This document shows positions 1 to 7,008 of a stretch of DNA of 13,081 bases, in pieces. This DNA is from Phycisphaerales bacterium (GTDB lineage Bacteria > Planctomycetota > Phycisphaerae > Phycisphaerales > UBA1924), in assembly GCA_029212425.1 (NCBI GenBank), contig JARGNC010000057.1:1-13081 (forward strand), given 5' to 3'. How positions within the stretch are numbered: the first letter of the stretch is position 1; each line of letters starts with the position of its first letter. The notes under the pieces are model-generated. The model saw only the letters and a program-made list of their open reading frames with translations. It was not told where the DNA came from and searched no databases. The translations under genes and the position numbers were made by a program.

Positions 1-1012
1 TCCCCAAGTGCTCCAATGCCTCATCCGGCTTGAGCAATCGGGCGTTCTGGAGAATCCCAAACGACCGGTACACCCTGTCCTCGATCAGCATTCGATTCTC
101 ATTCATCAACTGAGCACGCGCGTGTTGTTCATAGCGGACGATGTTGGGGACGACTTCGCTCTCGATCTCGCGGAGCAGCATCTCGTCACTGCGACCAAGC
201 GTGACCTGGTTGGAGATCTGATAGAACTCTCCAGCCGCTTGCGATCCCTCGCCGTATAACCCACGCACCGCGAGACCCATATCGCTCGCGGCGTTCCGTA
301 CTTTCTCAAGCTCACCTGTGATCTTGAGCGCAGGGAGATGGACCATCACGGAGAGCCGGAGTCCTGTGCCGACATTGGTCGGACATGCCGTGAGATATCC
401 GAACTGTGGATGGAACGCATAGTCGACAATCTGCTCGATCCCATCGTCAAAGCCGTTGATCTCTTTGAGGCATGATTCGAGATTCAGTCCAGAGCGGATG
501 ACTTGTACGCGGAGGTGGTCTTCTTCATTGACCAAGATACTGATGCGTTCTTCCGGCTCAATCACCGCAACACCGCGAGGAGAGTCCGGGCCACCCTCGC
601 CATTGGAATAGCGTCCGCGGGCGTGCTGCCTCGACATGAGTTGACGCTCGACGAGCAATCGGCGGTCGTTGGGATCGCTGTTGCGAAGATCAAACCATCG
701 GATGGTTGAGCCGTTCTTTCGTTCGAGCGATTCGATGCATCGTCTGCAGATTTCCATGATCTGTGAGCGATCCGCAGAGCTCGCGGTGGGGGGGAACGGG
801 AATCCAGCGAGGTTCCGCGCGGCGCGAGCACGCGAGGACATCACAACATCGCTCATCACCCCAGTCCCTTTGAGCCATTCAGTGATCCCGGATTGGATCG
901 GTCCACCAAGAATCATCGGATCGTTCTCAATCGAGATATGCGGGATCTGCTTCCGCTTTCCGGCTCGTTCCGGGAACTCCGGGAGTTGTCCTGATGTTTC
1001 GTTCGCTTGCAT
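1..1012 (-). CDS. mcsB: Protein arginine kinase McsB (3' end cut by the window)
   Basis: McsB transfers phosphate from ATP to arginine side chains of cytoplasmic proteins. In Firmicutes the mark targets proteins to ClpCP, and McsA activates the kinase. The reading frame is open for 337 codons to the window edge. It shows the phosphagen-kinase fold motifs: SSRARAARN (about 59-67), the segment LLVERQLMSRQH with the likely catalytic Glu (about 122), ACPTNVGTGLR (about 209-219, with the conserved Cys) and RGLYGEGSQA (about 250-259). The match is to the bacterial McsB group rather than to creatine or arginine kinases of free amino acids. Compared with Bacillus McsB it has roughly 30 extra N-terminal residues, and about 50 C-terminal residues are missing beyond the edge. 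The ATG at 1012 has no clear Shine-Dalgarno sequence; an in-frame GTG 12 codons upstream is an alternative. mcsA lies upstream, but a terminator separates the two genes. Confidence 0.93.
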   Translation of the reverse strand, partial: MQANETSGQLPEFPERAGKRKQIPHISIENDPMILGGPIQSGITEWLKGTGVMSDVVMSSRARAARNLAGFPFPPTASSADRSQIMEICRRCIESLERKNGSTIRWFDLRNSDPNDRRLLVERQLMSRQHARGRYSNGEGGPDSPRGVAVIEPEERISILVNEEDHLRVQVIRSGLNLESCLKEINGFDDGIEQIVDYAFHPQFGYLTACPTNVGTGLRLSVMVHLPALKITGELEKVRNAASDMGLAVRGLYGEGSQAAGEFYQISNQVTLGRSDEMLLREIESEVVPNIVRYEQHARAQLMNENRMLIEDRVYRSFGILQNARLLKPDEALEHLG

Positions 1013-1134
1013 CTTGGGTCGCCTGTCTGCTGTGTGAACTTCGGACACAGCTTCTGTTGTCGATTGCTTGTATCACTGATCAGAGTTGTCAGGATTGAAG
1101 CGTGAACCATGAGCGCAAGCACATCAAGTCTTGC

Positions 1135-1162
1135 AAAAAAACGCGGTGCCTACAAGCACCGC
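1135..1162 (-). terminator. Intrinsic terminator of mcsA
   Basis: On the minus strand a 7-bp stem GCGGTGC/GCACCGC with a 6-nt loop is followed, after one G, by seven T's. It begins 8 nt after the mcsA stop codon. It lies between mcsA and mcsB, so mcsB should need its own promoter or read-through. Confidence 0.85.
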
Positions 1163-1170
1163 ACCAACGA

Positions 1171-1839
1171 TTATGAAGTCTGTTCCGATTCCTTCGACAT
1201 CATCGAATCTGAAATCATCGGATTCTGATTGATTCGTGTCTCGATCTGAGAGGAGGGAAGCGATGCAAGCCGAGTCATTTCATCTCGCAACATCGCGGCT
1301 TGTTCATAGTCCTCATGCTTGACCGCGTTGTTGAGCTTGACCCGAACCTGACCCAGTCGCTGCTCGCGTTCGGATGCGCCGCCGAGGAGAGACTGAAGAT
1401 TCGTGTTTCCTGATTCGTTTGACTCACTCAACATCGCGAGCGCGCGTTGAGGAACTTTGCCGATGTGCTGCTCGCCGCCTTCATGTGCGCGTGCGATCAA
1501 AGGTGAGAGCCGCTTCTGGAAACTTGAGTAACAAGTTGGGCAACCCAAGAGTCCCGAATCCTTGAACTTGGAGAAAGTCATCGAGCATGTCGGACAAGGA
1601 GGCGTCGTCCCAGGGCGCGAGAGCCGATCAGCTGGCTTGTCTTTTTTGCCGACGGACGGAATCGATAAGTTCTTTCCAGATATGTAGTTGGAGATCAATT
1701 GCGAGATCGGCATATGCGGGTCGGTCGAGACCCCTTGCTTTGCAGCACATTGTTCGCACAGATGCCGCTCAACCTTCTGTCCATGCTGAAGGATGACCTC
1801 GTGGATCGTTGCTTGTCGTTGTTGACATTCGCAGAGCAT
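1171..1839 (-). CDS. mcsA: McsA-type zinc-binding activator with UVR motif
   Basis: McsA is the zinc-binding adaptor that activates the arginine kinase McsB. The 222-residue product has four Cys pairs: CEC at 3-5, CEQC at 28-31, CPTC at 82-85 and CPTC at 100-103. A UvrB/UvrC-type (UVR) motif follows at about 165-191 (VKLNNAVKHEDYEQAAMLRD). The order Cys pairs, then UVR helix pair, is the McsA architecture. The first pair is CxC rather than the usual CxxC. A longer frame reaches 1923, but the ATG at 1839 is preferred because GGGAGG stands 7 nt upstream and the protein then begins MLCECQQRQATIHEV, like known McsA proteins. A TATGAT hexamer at 1928-1923 could be the -10 element, but its -35 (TTGTTT, 15-bp spacer) is poor. 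No ctsR or clpC neighbour is seen. Confidence 0.9.
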   Translation of the reverse strand: MLCECQQRQATIHEVILQHGQKVERHLCEQCAAKQGVSTDPHMPISQLISNYISGKNLSIPSVGKKDKPADRLSRPGTTPPCPTCSMTFSKFKDSGLLGCPTCYSSFQKRLSPLIARAHEGGEQHIGKVPQRALAMLSESNESGNTNLQSLLGGASEREQRLGQVRVKLNNAVKHEDYEQAAMLRDEMTRLASLPSSQIETRINQNPMISDSMMSKESEQTS

Positions 1840-1941
1840 CCTTTGCCCTCCCAATATTGCTGATCGCTCGCTGTGCTGGATGAAGCAAGGAGCGGTCAAG
1901 TGCGGTCCGTCGTAGGACTTCAATCATACAGCAACTCGCCG

Positions 1942-1975
1942 TAAAACAAAAGAACCCACACGCAAAGGTGTGGGT
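1942..1975 (-). terminator. Intrinsic terminator of rpmB
   Basis: On the minus strand an 8-bp perfect stem ACCCACAC/GTGTGGGT with a 6-nt loop is followed by the T-rich tail TCTTTTGTTTT. It lies 23 nt past the rpmB stop codon and ends the rpmB transcript before mcsA. Confidence 0.88.
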
Positions 1976-1998
1976 AATGGGTCGAATTTCTTTAAAAA

Positions 1999-2292
1999 TC
2001 AGCTTTCGAGAGCTTCTTTTTGCTGACGGGTGTAGCCGTATTTCCGCTTGAGTGGTTTGGTGACCATCCCAGCGTGGATCGCTTGAGCGGAGACATAAAC
2101 CCGCTTGGATCGCTTGACACCCTTGTCGTCGGTCAACTCAACATTGACCTTCTGAAGGTTTGGCTTGAAGGTACGGCGAGTAATGCCGGTCGTCTTGAGA
2201 CCGAAACCACCCTTGGACAGCTTGGCACCGCCGTAAGCACGCTTTTTACCAAAGGTTGTCTTTTTACCGGTAAAGTGGCATTCGAATGGCAT
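1999..2292 (-). CDS. rpmB: Large-subunit ribosomal protein bL28
   Basis: bL28 is a small protein of the 50S subunit. The 97-residue product begins MPFECHFTGKKTTFGKKRAYGG, which fits the conserved bL28 start (Cys, x2, TGK, then a basic Gly-rich stretch). The segment RRTFKPNLQKVNVEL is the usual RxFxPNLQ core. At 97 residues it is longer than the typical 62-78; the extra length is a basic C-terminal tail. The longer frame to 2379 is rejected because the ATG at 2292 has GAGG 7 nt upstream and starts exactly at the family start. It is a single-gene unit here: its own terminator follows and a promoter is visible upstream. The frequent partner rpmG is not present. Confidence 0.95.
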   Translation of the reverse strand: MPFECHFTGKKTTFGKKRAYGGAKLSKGGFGLKTTGITRRTFKPNLQKVNVELTDDKGVKRSKRVYVSAQAIHAGMVTKPLKRKYGYTRQQKEALES

Positions 2293-2340
2293 AGCAAAAC
2301 CTCGTCCAATAGCGGTACTCACCCTGAGCACCGGGTCATG

Positions 2341-2368
2341 ATGATAGCCCGTCCAACTCCCTAGGCAA
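2341..2368 (-). promoter_or_regulatory. Likely sigma70-type promoter of rpmB
   Basis: On the minus strand a -35-like TTGCCT (2368-2363) is followed, after a 16-bp spacer, by TATCAT (2346-2341), which matches 5 of 6 consensus positions. The transcript would start near 2334 and give a leader of about 42 nt before rpmB. Confidence 0.5.
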
Positions 2369-2436
2369 GCCCATGTCAATGCAGGTTCTAGAGCCGAGTG
2401 ACAATTCTATCCCAGACCCTTCCGAACCCCCCCAGA

Positions 2437-2460
2437 TTCACGCTCGTCTTCACGCTCGTC
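2437..2460. repeat. Perfect 12-bp tandem duplication at the aminotransferase stop
   Basis: TTCACGCTCGTC occurs twice without a gap (2437-2448 and 2449-2460). The repeat covers the stop codon of the aminotransferase, so a second in-frame TGA follows four codons later. It looks like a slippage duplication. Confidence 0.8.
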
Positions 2461-3628
2461 GGGACAGATTCTCACGCGAGATCATCAGTTCCAGCGTCTG
2501 AACGACCATATCGACCTCCCGATTGGTCATCCATCCGTAGAAGGGCAATGCAATCGTCCGCCCGCTTACCGACTCCGCGATGGGGAATGCCCCCTCTTTG
2601 TACCCAAACGCTTGCTGATAGATCGGCTGCTGATGGATGCATGGGAAGTAATCGCTCGATCCGATGTCGTGCATCCGCAATCCCTGGATGACCCGATCCC
2701 GTTCCTCGCGTGTGTACCCAGTCGAGAGCCGAGCGACAAACACAAACCAGCTCATGATCGTGTCTTCTGGGATCGAAGGCAGCACCAGGTCGCTCAATCC
2801 CGCCATCCGTTCGATGTACATCTCTGCGGTTTCGGATCGAGCTCTGAGGATTTCATCGAGTCGTTCCATTTGCGCCACGCCGAGCGCTGCGGAGACTTCG
2901 GACATCCGATAGTTGAACCCGAGCCGTTCGTGATGGAGCCAACTTCCAGCGGACGACCCACCTTCAATCGAACCCCGGCCTTGGACCGCTCGTCCATGAT
3001 TTCTGAGCGATCGGCAAAGATCCGCGAGCCGTTCGTCGTCCGTCACGATCATCCCGCCTTCCCCAGTGGTGATCTGCTTATTGGGATAGAACCCAAAGAC
3101 CCCGACGCGACCGAACGCACCCGCGGCGATGCCTTTGTGCTTTGTTCCCAGCGCCTCGCAGCAATCCTCAATCAGCGGGATCTCGTGTTTCGCAGCGATC
3201 CGTGCATACGCATCCATATGCTCCGGATTCCCGAACGCTTCGACCGCGAGGATCGCTTTGGTGTTTGGGGTGATCGCTTTCTCGATCAACTCAGGGTCCG
3301 CATTCAAGCTCCGCGGACAGATGTCCACAAACACCGGTTTCGCTCCGACATACAGAATGACATTCGATGAAGCAATAAACGAGAATGGCGTGGTAATGAC
3401 CTCATCTCCAGGTCCGATCCCCAGCGCGACCATCGCCATATGGAGTCCTGCAGTCCCAGAGGAGCATGCAACGGCGTGCCGAACTCCAACGCGATGAGCA
3501 ACGAGTTCCTCAAACCGCTCGACCATTGGTCCAATCGACAATCGACCAGACCTGAGAACCTTCAGAACCAACTCCTCCTCGTGCAAAGAGATGTTGGGTC
3601 GAGACAGTGGTATTTCTTGATGCGCCAT
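2450..3628 (-). CDS. DegT/DnrJ/EryC1/StrS-family PLP aminotransferase
   Basis: This is a fold-type I, pyridoxal-phosphate-dependent enzyme of the family that usually aminates keto-sugar nucleotides for LPS, glycans or antibiotics. The 392-residue product starts with the family's typical SRPNISLHEEELVLKVLRSGR and GPMVERFE. It has the cofactor-binding segment CSSGTAGLHMA (about 56-66), TTPFSFIASSNVILYVGAKPV, the PLP-contacting Asp in IEDCCEALG (about 155) and the Schiff-base lysine in YPNKQITTGEGG (about Lys184). The substrate cannot be read from the sequence, because no other sugar-nucleotide genes are nearby. The start is uncertain: ATG 3628 has GAGG only 2 nt upstream, and an in-frame GTG lies at 3664. 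It sits 82 nt downstream of dnaA on the same strand, with no terminator seen between them, so co-transcription is possible. Confidence 0.9.
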   Translation of the reverse strand: MAHQEIPLSRPNISLHEEELVLKVLRSGRLSIGPMVERFEELVAHRVGVRHAVACSSGTAGLHMAMVALGIGPGDEVITTPFSFIASSNVILYVGAKPVFVDICPRSLNADPELIEKAITPNTKAILAVEAFGNPEHMDAYARIAAKHEIPLIEDCCEALGTKHKGIAAGAFGRVGVFGFYPNKQITTGEGGMIVTDDERLADLCRSLRNHGRAVQGRGSIEGGSSAGSWLHHERLGFNYRMSEVSAALGVAQMERLDEILRARSETAEMYIERMAGLSDLVLPSIPEDTIMSWFVFVARLSTGYTREERDRVIQGLRMHDIGSSDYFPCIHQQPIYQQAFGYKEGAFPIAESVSGRTIALPFYGWMTNREVDMVVQTLELMISRENLSRRA

Positions 3629-3710
3629 ATCCTCAGATTGTCGGCACAAAGTGCCTTCAAGCACAACCCCTTACACAAAAGAATCGCGCACAAATCTGGT
3701 GTTTCTTCGA

Positions 3711-5327
3711 TCAGACCCGCTCGCTCGCTTGCCGATGGCTCATCCGCACACGCTCGGTCAACTCATCAACAAGCCCTTTGACGGTCATCCCCGATTCGGG
3801 ACCCATCTGCACGCAGCGCTCATGACTCTCGATTCGGCTGCGGATGCGCTTCGCAGCGGTAATCACCGTCGAATGGTTCGGACGACCGATCGAGTGCGCA
3901 ATCTCCGGGAAGGAGTGGGTCGTCATCGCTCTGCTCAGGTGCACAATGAGTTCTCGAGCAAGCACAACCGTTCTATGACGACCGCGTCCTCGCAGGTCCT
4001 GCTTGGTCACGCCGAGGTGTTCGAGGACGACATGGGTGATCAGGTCCATCGAAATCGGGCCGAGGGATCGTTGTGGGCCGCTACTCCCAGTCCGGAGCTG
4101 CAACGCGCGATGGATGCTTGTCACGCTCGGAGCACCGTTCTGATCCTGTTCCAGAAGTCGAGCGACCGCTTGCACCTGCACGATCGCGCCCTCAAGCTCG
4201 CGGACCGACGCGTTTCCGCCGTGCTGACCGATACCGATCCGATCAAGGATCGCGCCAAGACCAGCGTCGTCGATGGACATGCCGCGGACGATGCAGATCT
4301 GACGAGCGATTCGCAGCGCGAGCGAGCGGTCTGGGGTGTCGATGCGAGCGACGACCCCGCCGTTGAATCTTGACGCGAGTCCCGAGCTCAATCGAGCGAT
4401 CTCGTTTGGTGGAGCATCTGACGCGAGGATGACCTTCGCGCCGCTGAGCGAGAGGGTGTTGAAGATCTGGAGCAGTTCGTGTTGCGTGCTCTCTTTGCCG
4501 GCAACCATGTGGACATCATCCAAGCACAGCACATCGAGTCCGCGAAACTTCTTCTCGAACGCTTCAACGGTCTTCGTGCGAATCGCTTGAACGAATGAGT
4601 TGACGAACGCTTCTCCGGTAATGTACCGAACCTTCGCGCCAGGCATCATCTGCCGATACCGCTGCGCGGTGGCGCGGAGCAGGTGGGTCTTCCCAACACC
4701 GCAAGTGCCATGGATAAAGACTGGAGGCGATCCGCCGGGGGATTCGAGCAACGCTTCGATCGCGCCAAACGCGAGTTTGTTTGCTTGTCCGACCAGAAAA
4801 CCCTCGATAGTGGGGCAGGAAGGCAGATTTTTGCGGATCGGTCCGCGCGTTGGTGCTGGTCCGGCGATCAGGTTCTCGACCTGTGATTTGCGCGTATTGC
4901 CCGCATCGCGACCTGGGGTTGGACGCAGTTCAACAGCTGCGGGAGTGGTCTTGCGGAGCGCGTATCGGATGCTTGCTGCGGGATTACCGATTTGCTCGCG
5001 GAGTGTGGATCGCAGATCCACTCCGATCTGCTTCTCGATCATGTCGAGCGTGAATCGGCTGCTTGCAGTGATGCTCAAGCCGTCGGTGTCCGATTCCATC
5101 TCAACGCCTGATCCGAGGTAGCGACGAACCTTGTTCGCGCCCAGTTTGGACTCAAGTCGAGCGCGGACACGATTGCACAGCGCGGTGCCTGTTGTGGATT
5201 CAGCGGCGTATGCGCTGAACTGAATCGGTGCTGGTGCTGATGATTGAGTTCGACCTTGGGAGTTTGATTCGTGCTTGCATGATTCAGTCCTGTAGTTGCG
5301 TTCAGTGTTGGCTTCGATGGTTGACAC
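3711..5327 (-). CDS. dnaA: Chromosomal replication initiator DnaA
   Basis: DnaA binds DnaA boxes at the origin, melts it and loads the helicase. The 538-residue product has a weakly conserved domain I (about 45-125), a linker, and then an AAA+ module. That module has Walker A GTCGVGKT (207-214), Walker B CLDDVH (268-273), sensor 1 LASD (301-304), the arginine-finger region RLSSGLASRF (312-321) and sensor 2 VRELEGA (375-381). The C-terminal DNA-binding domain spans about 426-505, with the helix-turn-helix signature SFPEIAHSIGRPNHSTV (472-488). The family signature here is normally GGRDHTTV, so a contact Asp is replaced by Asn and a Thr by Ser. Helix insertions make it longer than E. coli DnaA (467 residues). 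It starts at GTG, with GAGG 7 nt upstream. No dnaN follows; the next gene is an aminotransferase. Confidence 0.95.
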   Translation of the reverse strand: MSTIEANTERNYRTESCKHESNSQGRTQSSAPAPIQFSAYAAESTTGTALCNRVRARLESKLGANKVRRYLGSGVEMESDTDGLSITASSRFTLDMIEKQIGVDLRSTLREQIGNPAASIRYALRKTTPAAVELRPTPGRDAGNTRKSQVENLIAGPAPTRGPIRKNLPSCPTIEGFLVGQANKLAFGAIEALLESPGGSPPVFIHGTCGVGKTHLLRATAQRYRQMMPGAKVRYITGEAFVNSFVQAIRTKTVEAFEKKFRGLDVLCLDDVHMVAGKESTQHELLQIFNTLSLSGAKVILASDAPPNEIARLSSGLASRFNGGVVARIDTPDRSLALRIARQICIVRGMSIDDAGLGAILDRIGIGQHGGNASVRELEGAIVQVQAVARLLEQDQNGAPSVTSIHRALQLRTGSSGPQRSLGPISMDLITHVVLEHLGVTKQDLRGRGRHRTVVLARELIVHLSRAMTTHSFPEIAHSIGRPNHSTVITAAKRIRSRIESHERCVQMGPESGMTVKGLVDELTERVRMSHRQASERV

Positions 5328-5370
5328 GAATGGGCCTCATAGGTCGTCCGGGACCGCACAGCATGGACGA

Positions 5371-5387
5371 GCGCGGTCCGACCGCGC
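5371..5387 (-). promoter_or_regulatory. GC-rich inverted repeat in the dnaA leader
   Basis: GCGCGGTC and GACCGCGC form a perfect 8-bp inverted repeat around a single central base, 44 nt upstream of the dnaA start. As RNA it would form a GCGCGG/CCGCGC stem with a 5-nt loop. It has no T-tract, so it is not an intrinsic terminator. It may be an operator or a leader structure; the role is inferred only from position. Confidence 0.4.
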
Positions 5388-5589
5388 CTGGATGTCCCCT
5401 ACCAGCGTTCAAGCTATCTAACTGTGATCGAATCCTTCAACATTGGGCACAACGATCGCGTGCTGAGGAAGTGCGTCCCCAGTGACGATTGCTTAGAGTA
5501 AGCCGGGTGCCGAGAGCTGTTCCCGAGTGAACCCATCCCTCCGGATCGGTCTCCCGTCGTTCCCTGATCTCCATTCATCCGCCAAGCTG

Positions 5590-5865
5590 AATGGTGTTGT
5601 GCACACGCGAATCAGCGGGCCAAGAACTGGCTGGATCGGGTTGTCGCTCGCGGCAGAAAGAGTCCTGTCTGCCCGCTGGTCATTCCATAACCTGCGAAGG
5701 GATGATAGATCAAACTCGAATCTCAAGCAACACACAAAGGCGTGCACAAACGCTCGTGCAGGTCGATCCACTACCGTTGACAAACACTTACGAGCGAAAA
5801 AGTTTTTTCATCCACAGCGACGCGATGTTATGCACAATCACATCGCGCGTACATAACCCACACGA
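5590..5865. other. Candidate replication origin with DnaA-box-like sites
   Basis: The 5328-5837 gap between dnaA and the acetyltransferase gene has no convincing coding frame. Its right half holds box-like 9-mers, all on the plus strand: TTGTGCACA (5597-5605), GCGTGCACA (5740-5748, weak), TCATCCACA (5808-5816), TTATGCACA (5828-5836, fits the TTWTNCACA consensus) and TAACCCACA (5854-5862, inside the end of the neighbouring gene). An AT-rich near-palindrome, GAAAAAGTTTTTTC (5796-5809), could belong to an unwinding element. The left part of the gap (5388-5590) shows nothing but a 5-bp hairpin, GCTTA/TAAGC, near 5490-5502. Position next to dnaA supports an origin, but strand skew was not computed. 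Confidence 0.5.
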
Positions 5866-6848
5866 GCGTCAAACCGCTTGAAACCAAGTCTCATATAGAC
5901 TTTTGATGCCGGAACATTGCGCCGATCAACAGCGCAGGTGACCTCGTAAACCGTGTCTTTAAGTCGCAGATTTTTGAGAGCGTGTGTCAACAGGCGCGTC
6001 CCTAGTCCATGACCTTGCACTTTTGGACTGAGTCCAAGGTACACAAGCTCAACGGATTCGTTCGCGGGACAATGCGAGAGCAAGCAACAACCAGCCGGAT
6101 GATTATCCTTGAGGACAATCCACCATCGGTTTGGGTCAAACTCCCCTGTTGATTCGTGACTCGCGATCACATCTTCCATCGGACGCAAGCCGCAGAGTTC
6201 GGGACAGTCCAGCGTCCCCTCGTACGAGTCTTCCAGAGCGATTGCAAGCATCTCGCGATCCTGCCCAAGTTCTTCAAATGAAAGAACCTCGATGCCTTCC
6301 CCCCAATCCGGATCGACATCAGCCCAAGTGGTCACTTCTTCGTATCCGATACGCAGATAGTCGAGTGTTCCGACACAGATCATCCCCGCGGCTTGGCAGA
6401 TCTCGTGCGTCCACTCCTGCTTGGGTTCAAAGAGCATCTGCGCGATCCGAACTCTGCTGTTCCCGATTGCTTGGAGTCCATCAAGGGCGCCCCTCAAACT
6501 TGCGCTGATCTCCGCGAGTTGGGTGATCCCGTCGCCTAAACCGATGTCTGCTTTGGGGTTGGAGACAAAGCACATCCCTGTCCCACCCGCTCCCGCGACC
6601 ACCATACAGACCTGGCGTACAACCGGCTGCTTGAGTTTCGGATCTCCAAGCACCCCCCAGATCAGGTCCAGATCGATCCCATGAGCGGAAGCATTGCGTG
6701 CCAATCGCTGAGCTCCGATTTTCGGATTCCCGCTTGTGATGAGTCGTTCGAGCGCAGGCTGGACAATCCCTCTCCCAATCTGGACGCATTTGGGCCTGGG
6801 ATCGTCTGTGATCTGCGGCGGTGTTGGTTGGTCCGGGTGAAGGGTCAT
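5838..6848 (-). CDS. GNAT-family N-acetyltransferase, two-domain form
   Basis: The protein transfers an acyl group from acyl-CoA to an amine; the acceptor is unknown. The C-terminal half (about 185-336 of 336) is a canonical GNAT domain, with the acetyl-CoA loop VQGHGLGTRLL (about 277-287) preceded by the strand VELVYLGLSP, and the closing segment NVPASKVYMRLGFKRF. The N-terminal half (about 20-165) looks like a degenerate second GNAT domain; that layout recalls mycothiol synthase MshD, but the similarity is only in architecture. The ATG at 6848 is chosen because residues before it look unconserved; an in-frame ATG at 6920 would add 24 residues. Neither start has a good Shine-Dalgarno sequence. 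The stop codon lies next to a DnaA-box-like site, and the gene diverges from the exported protein at 7009. Confidence 0.8.
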   Translation of the reverse strand: MTLHPDQPTPPQITDDPRPKCVQIGRGIVQPALERLITSGNPKIGAQRLARNASAHGIDLDLIWGVLGDPKLKQPVVRQVCMVVAGAGGTGMCFVSNPKADIGLGDGITQLAEISASLRGALDGLQAIGNSRVRIAQMLFEPKQEWTHEICQAAGMICVGTLDYLRIGYEEVTTWADVDPDWGEGIEVLSFEELGQDREMLAIALEDSYEGTLDCPELCGLRPMEDVIASHESTGEFDPNRWWIVLKDNHPAGCCLLSHCPANESVELVYLGLSPKVQGHGLGTRLLTHALKNLRLKDTVYEVTCAVDRRNVPASKVYMRLGFKRFDARVGYVRAM

Positions 6849-6926
6849 CTTGGTGTATTGTTGCTGGTCGGGTGTGGTATGGATATGGAACCATCGACCA
6901 AATCCTGCGGATCGGGACATCCAGCG

Positions 6927-6954
6927 TTGACGCCCCGACGCTTTGCACTAGACT
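6927..6954 (+). promoter_or_regulatory. Sigma70-type promoter of the exported-protein gene
   Basis: TTGACG (6927-6932) and TAGACT (6949-6954) are separated by 16 bp. The transcript would start near 6961, about 48 nt before the ATG at 7009. The 9-mer CTAGACTAC that contains this -10 is repeated in front of tRNA-Val, which supports TAGACT as a real -10 in this organism. Confidence 0.65.
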
Positions 6955-7008
6955 ACCATGCACCATCATCCGATACCAGCGTACGCGATTGGCATCGGGT
7001 GAGATTTC

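Noticed and set aside
1040..1110. Possible mcsB promoter with CTGACA and GATACA on the minus strand
   Set aside because: The spacer is only about 12 bp, too short for a sigma70 promoter.
2612..3370. Open frame of 252 codons on the plus strand
   Set aside because: It is antisense to the PLP aminotransferase gene, and its translation has the composition of a shadow frame without motifs.
3643..3655. Inverted repeat GGCAC/GTGCC with a 3-base centre upstream of the aminotransferase
   Set aside because: It is only 5 bp long with no T-tract and no second copy, so neither a terminator nor an operator can be supported.
5777..5805. TTGACA on the plus strand in the candidate origin
   Set aside because: At 16-18 bp distance there is no -10-like hexamer, and there is no plus-strand gene downstream.
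5493..5881. Frames of about 96-109 codons on both strands in the dnaA-acetyltransferase gap
   Set aside because: They overlap each other on opposite strands, have no ribosome site or family motif, and cover the DnaA-box-like cluster; the gap is better read as non-coding.
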